This document shows positions 4,888 through 5,363 of a stretch of DNA of 5,363 nt, in pieces. Under the pieces are notes generated by a model. It had not been told where the DNA came from. It did no database searches and saw only the letters and a list, made by a program, of their open reading frames with translations. The position numbers were made by a program, and so were the translations under genes. Each line of letters starts with the position of its first letter. Position 1 is the stretch's first letter. The stretch comes from Gracilibacteraceae bacterium (GTDB lineage: Bacteria > Bacillota > Desulfitobacteriia > Desulfitobacteriales > Syntrophobotulaceae), in the NCBI GenBank assembly GCA_031255985.1, contig JAIRRL010000071.1, positions 1-5,363 on the forward strand, in the 5' to 3' direction.

Positions 4888-5363
4888 TTACTCAATCCAG
4901 CCGCGCAACGCCTCATGCGCAGCCGCCAAAGTCCGGCTGACGGGGATGGACTGCGGACATTTTTCGGCGCAGCCGCCGCAATCAGTGCAGCGCGAGGCGT
5001 CCCGCCCGGCCCCCGTGAGGAACATATAGCGCCGTTTGGGCTGGTCAAAAGCGCCGAACATCATCCCTTCGTTATACATATCAAATATTTCGGGAATATT
5101 CACGTTTTGCGAGCAGGGAAGACAATAGCCGCAGCCGGTGCAATCCACGGCGATCAGCGACTCATAGGTCTCCTTCACCCGGCGCAGCGCCTCTTTTTCC
5201 CCAGGGGCGAGAGAGCCAGGCCCGGCGTCCTGTTGGGAAAAAATGTCAATATTCTCTCGCAATTGCTCCATAGTGGTCATGCCGCTCAAAACCGTGCTGA
5301 CGGCCGGATAATCAAGCACATGGCGAAAAGCCCATTCGACCGCGCTCCGCCCCGGCGCCGCCC
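4888..5363 (-). CDS. Aldo/keto reductase with C-terminal 4Fe-4S domain (partial, start outside window)
   Basis: Only the last 157 residues are inside the window; the frame stays open to the right edge. The visible N-terminal piece AAPGRSAVEWAFRHVLDYPA, running into STVLSGM, matches the end of the aldo/keto reductase barrel, where the cofactor-binding strand and helix lie. It continues into a ferredoxin-like region with cysteine sets C74-x2-C77-x2-C80-x2-C83 and C125-x2-C128-x2-C131-x3-C135-P, which should bind two 4Fe-4S clusters. This arrangement is the known 4Fe-4S aldo/keto reductase group (COG1453 type) of anaerobes, which typically has about 370-380 residues. It probably reduces a carbonyl or passes electrons to or from a partner; the substrate is unknown. 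The GTG at 5319, which could open a shorter frame, is an internal valine because homologous barrel sequence continues upstream. The aminotransferase gene follows after 19 nt. Confidence 0.92.
   Translation of the reverse strand, partial: AAPGRSAVEWAFRHVLDYPAVSTVLSGMTTMEQLRENIDIFSQQDAGPGSLAPGEKEALRRVKETYESLIAVDCTGCGYCLPCSQNVNIPEIFDMYNEGMMFGAFDQPKRRYMFLTGAGRDASRCTDCGGCAEKCPQSIPVSRTLAAAHEALRGWIE

Noticed and set aside
4869..5048. Sixty-residue N-terminal extension of the aminotransferase
   Set aside because: It overlaps the Fe-S domain of the reductase in another frame; the start at 4868 has a ribosome binding site and fits the family N-terminus.

Overview
The window looks like a piece of chromosome from a GC-rich, anaerobic, Gram-positive-type bacterium of the Firmicutes (Clostridia or a relative; the genus cannot be read from this sequence). 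Three things point that way: a secreted protein with three cell-wall-binding type 2 (CWB2) repeats, strong GGAGG-type ribosome binding sites throughout, and oxygen-sensitive Fe-S enzymes (a radical SAM protein and a 4Fe-4S aldo/keto reductase). Coding regions are GC-rich. The first ~250 bases are clearly AT-rich and carry divergent regulatory DNA.

Layout. Positions 1-9 hold only the first three codons (Met-Asp-Thr) of a gene leaving the window on the minus strand. It is preceded by a textbook ribosome binding site and a near-consensus sigma-70/SigA-type promoter whose -10 box lies inside a perfect 8-bp inverted repeat, a good candidate operator. Positions 70-527 have no confident gene. They hold four copies of a spaced motif (CTAYAT ... 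CGCAA), a 10-bp GC hairpin, a doubtful 36-codon ORF, and the rpsT promoter with a 12-bp perfect palindrome in its spacer. Three plus-strand genes follow: rpsT (ribosomal protein S20), a signal-peptide-bearing lytic transglycosylase with a triple CWB2 cell-wall anchor, and a radical SAM enzyme with a C-terminal four-cysteine (twitch/SPASM-like) region. The gaps are 46 and 44 nt and no intrinsic terminator is visible in either, so read-through from the rpsT promoter is plausible. A short convergent junction made of two imperfect 24-nt repeats separates them from a minus-strand pair: the C-terminal part of an aldo/keto reductase with two ferredoxin-like clusters (its start lies beyond the right edge), then, 19 nt later, a fold-type I PLP aminotransferase of the LysN/aromatic aminotransferase group.

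How the genes may work together. The transglycosylase would be exported, bind the wall through CWB2, and cut or remodel peptidoglycan. The radical SAM protein beside it is cytosolic and its substrate is unknown; the pairing is suggestive only. The reductase and aminotransferase look like a small metabolic operon (amino or keto acid and carbonyl redox chemistry). I found no mobile element, CRISPR array, tRNA, rRNA or recognisable riboswitch. No clearly new system is established; the most notable points are the regulatory architecture at the left end, the palindrome in the rpsT promoter, and the CWB2-transglycosylase/radical SAM pairing.
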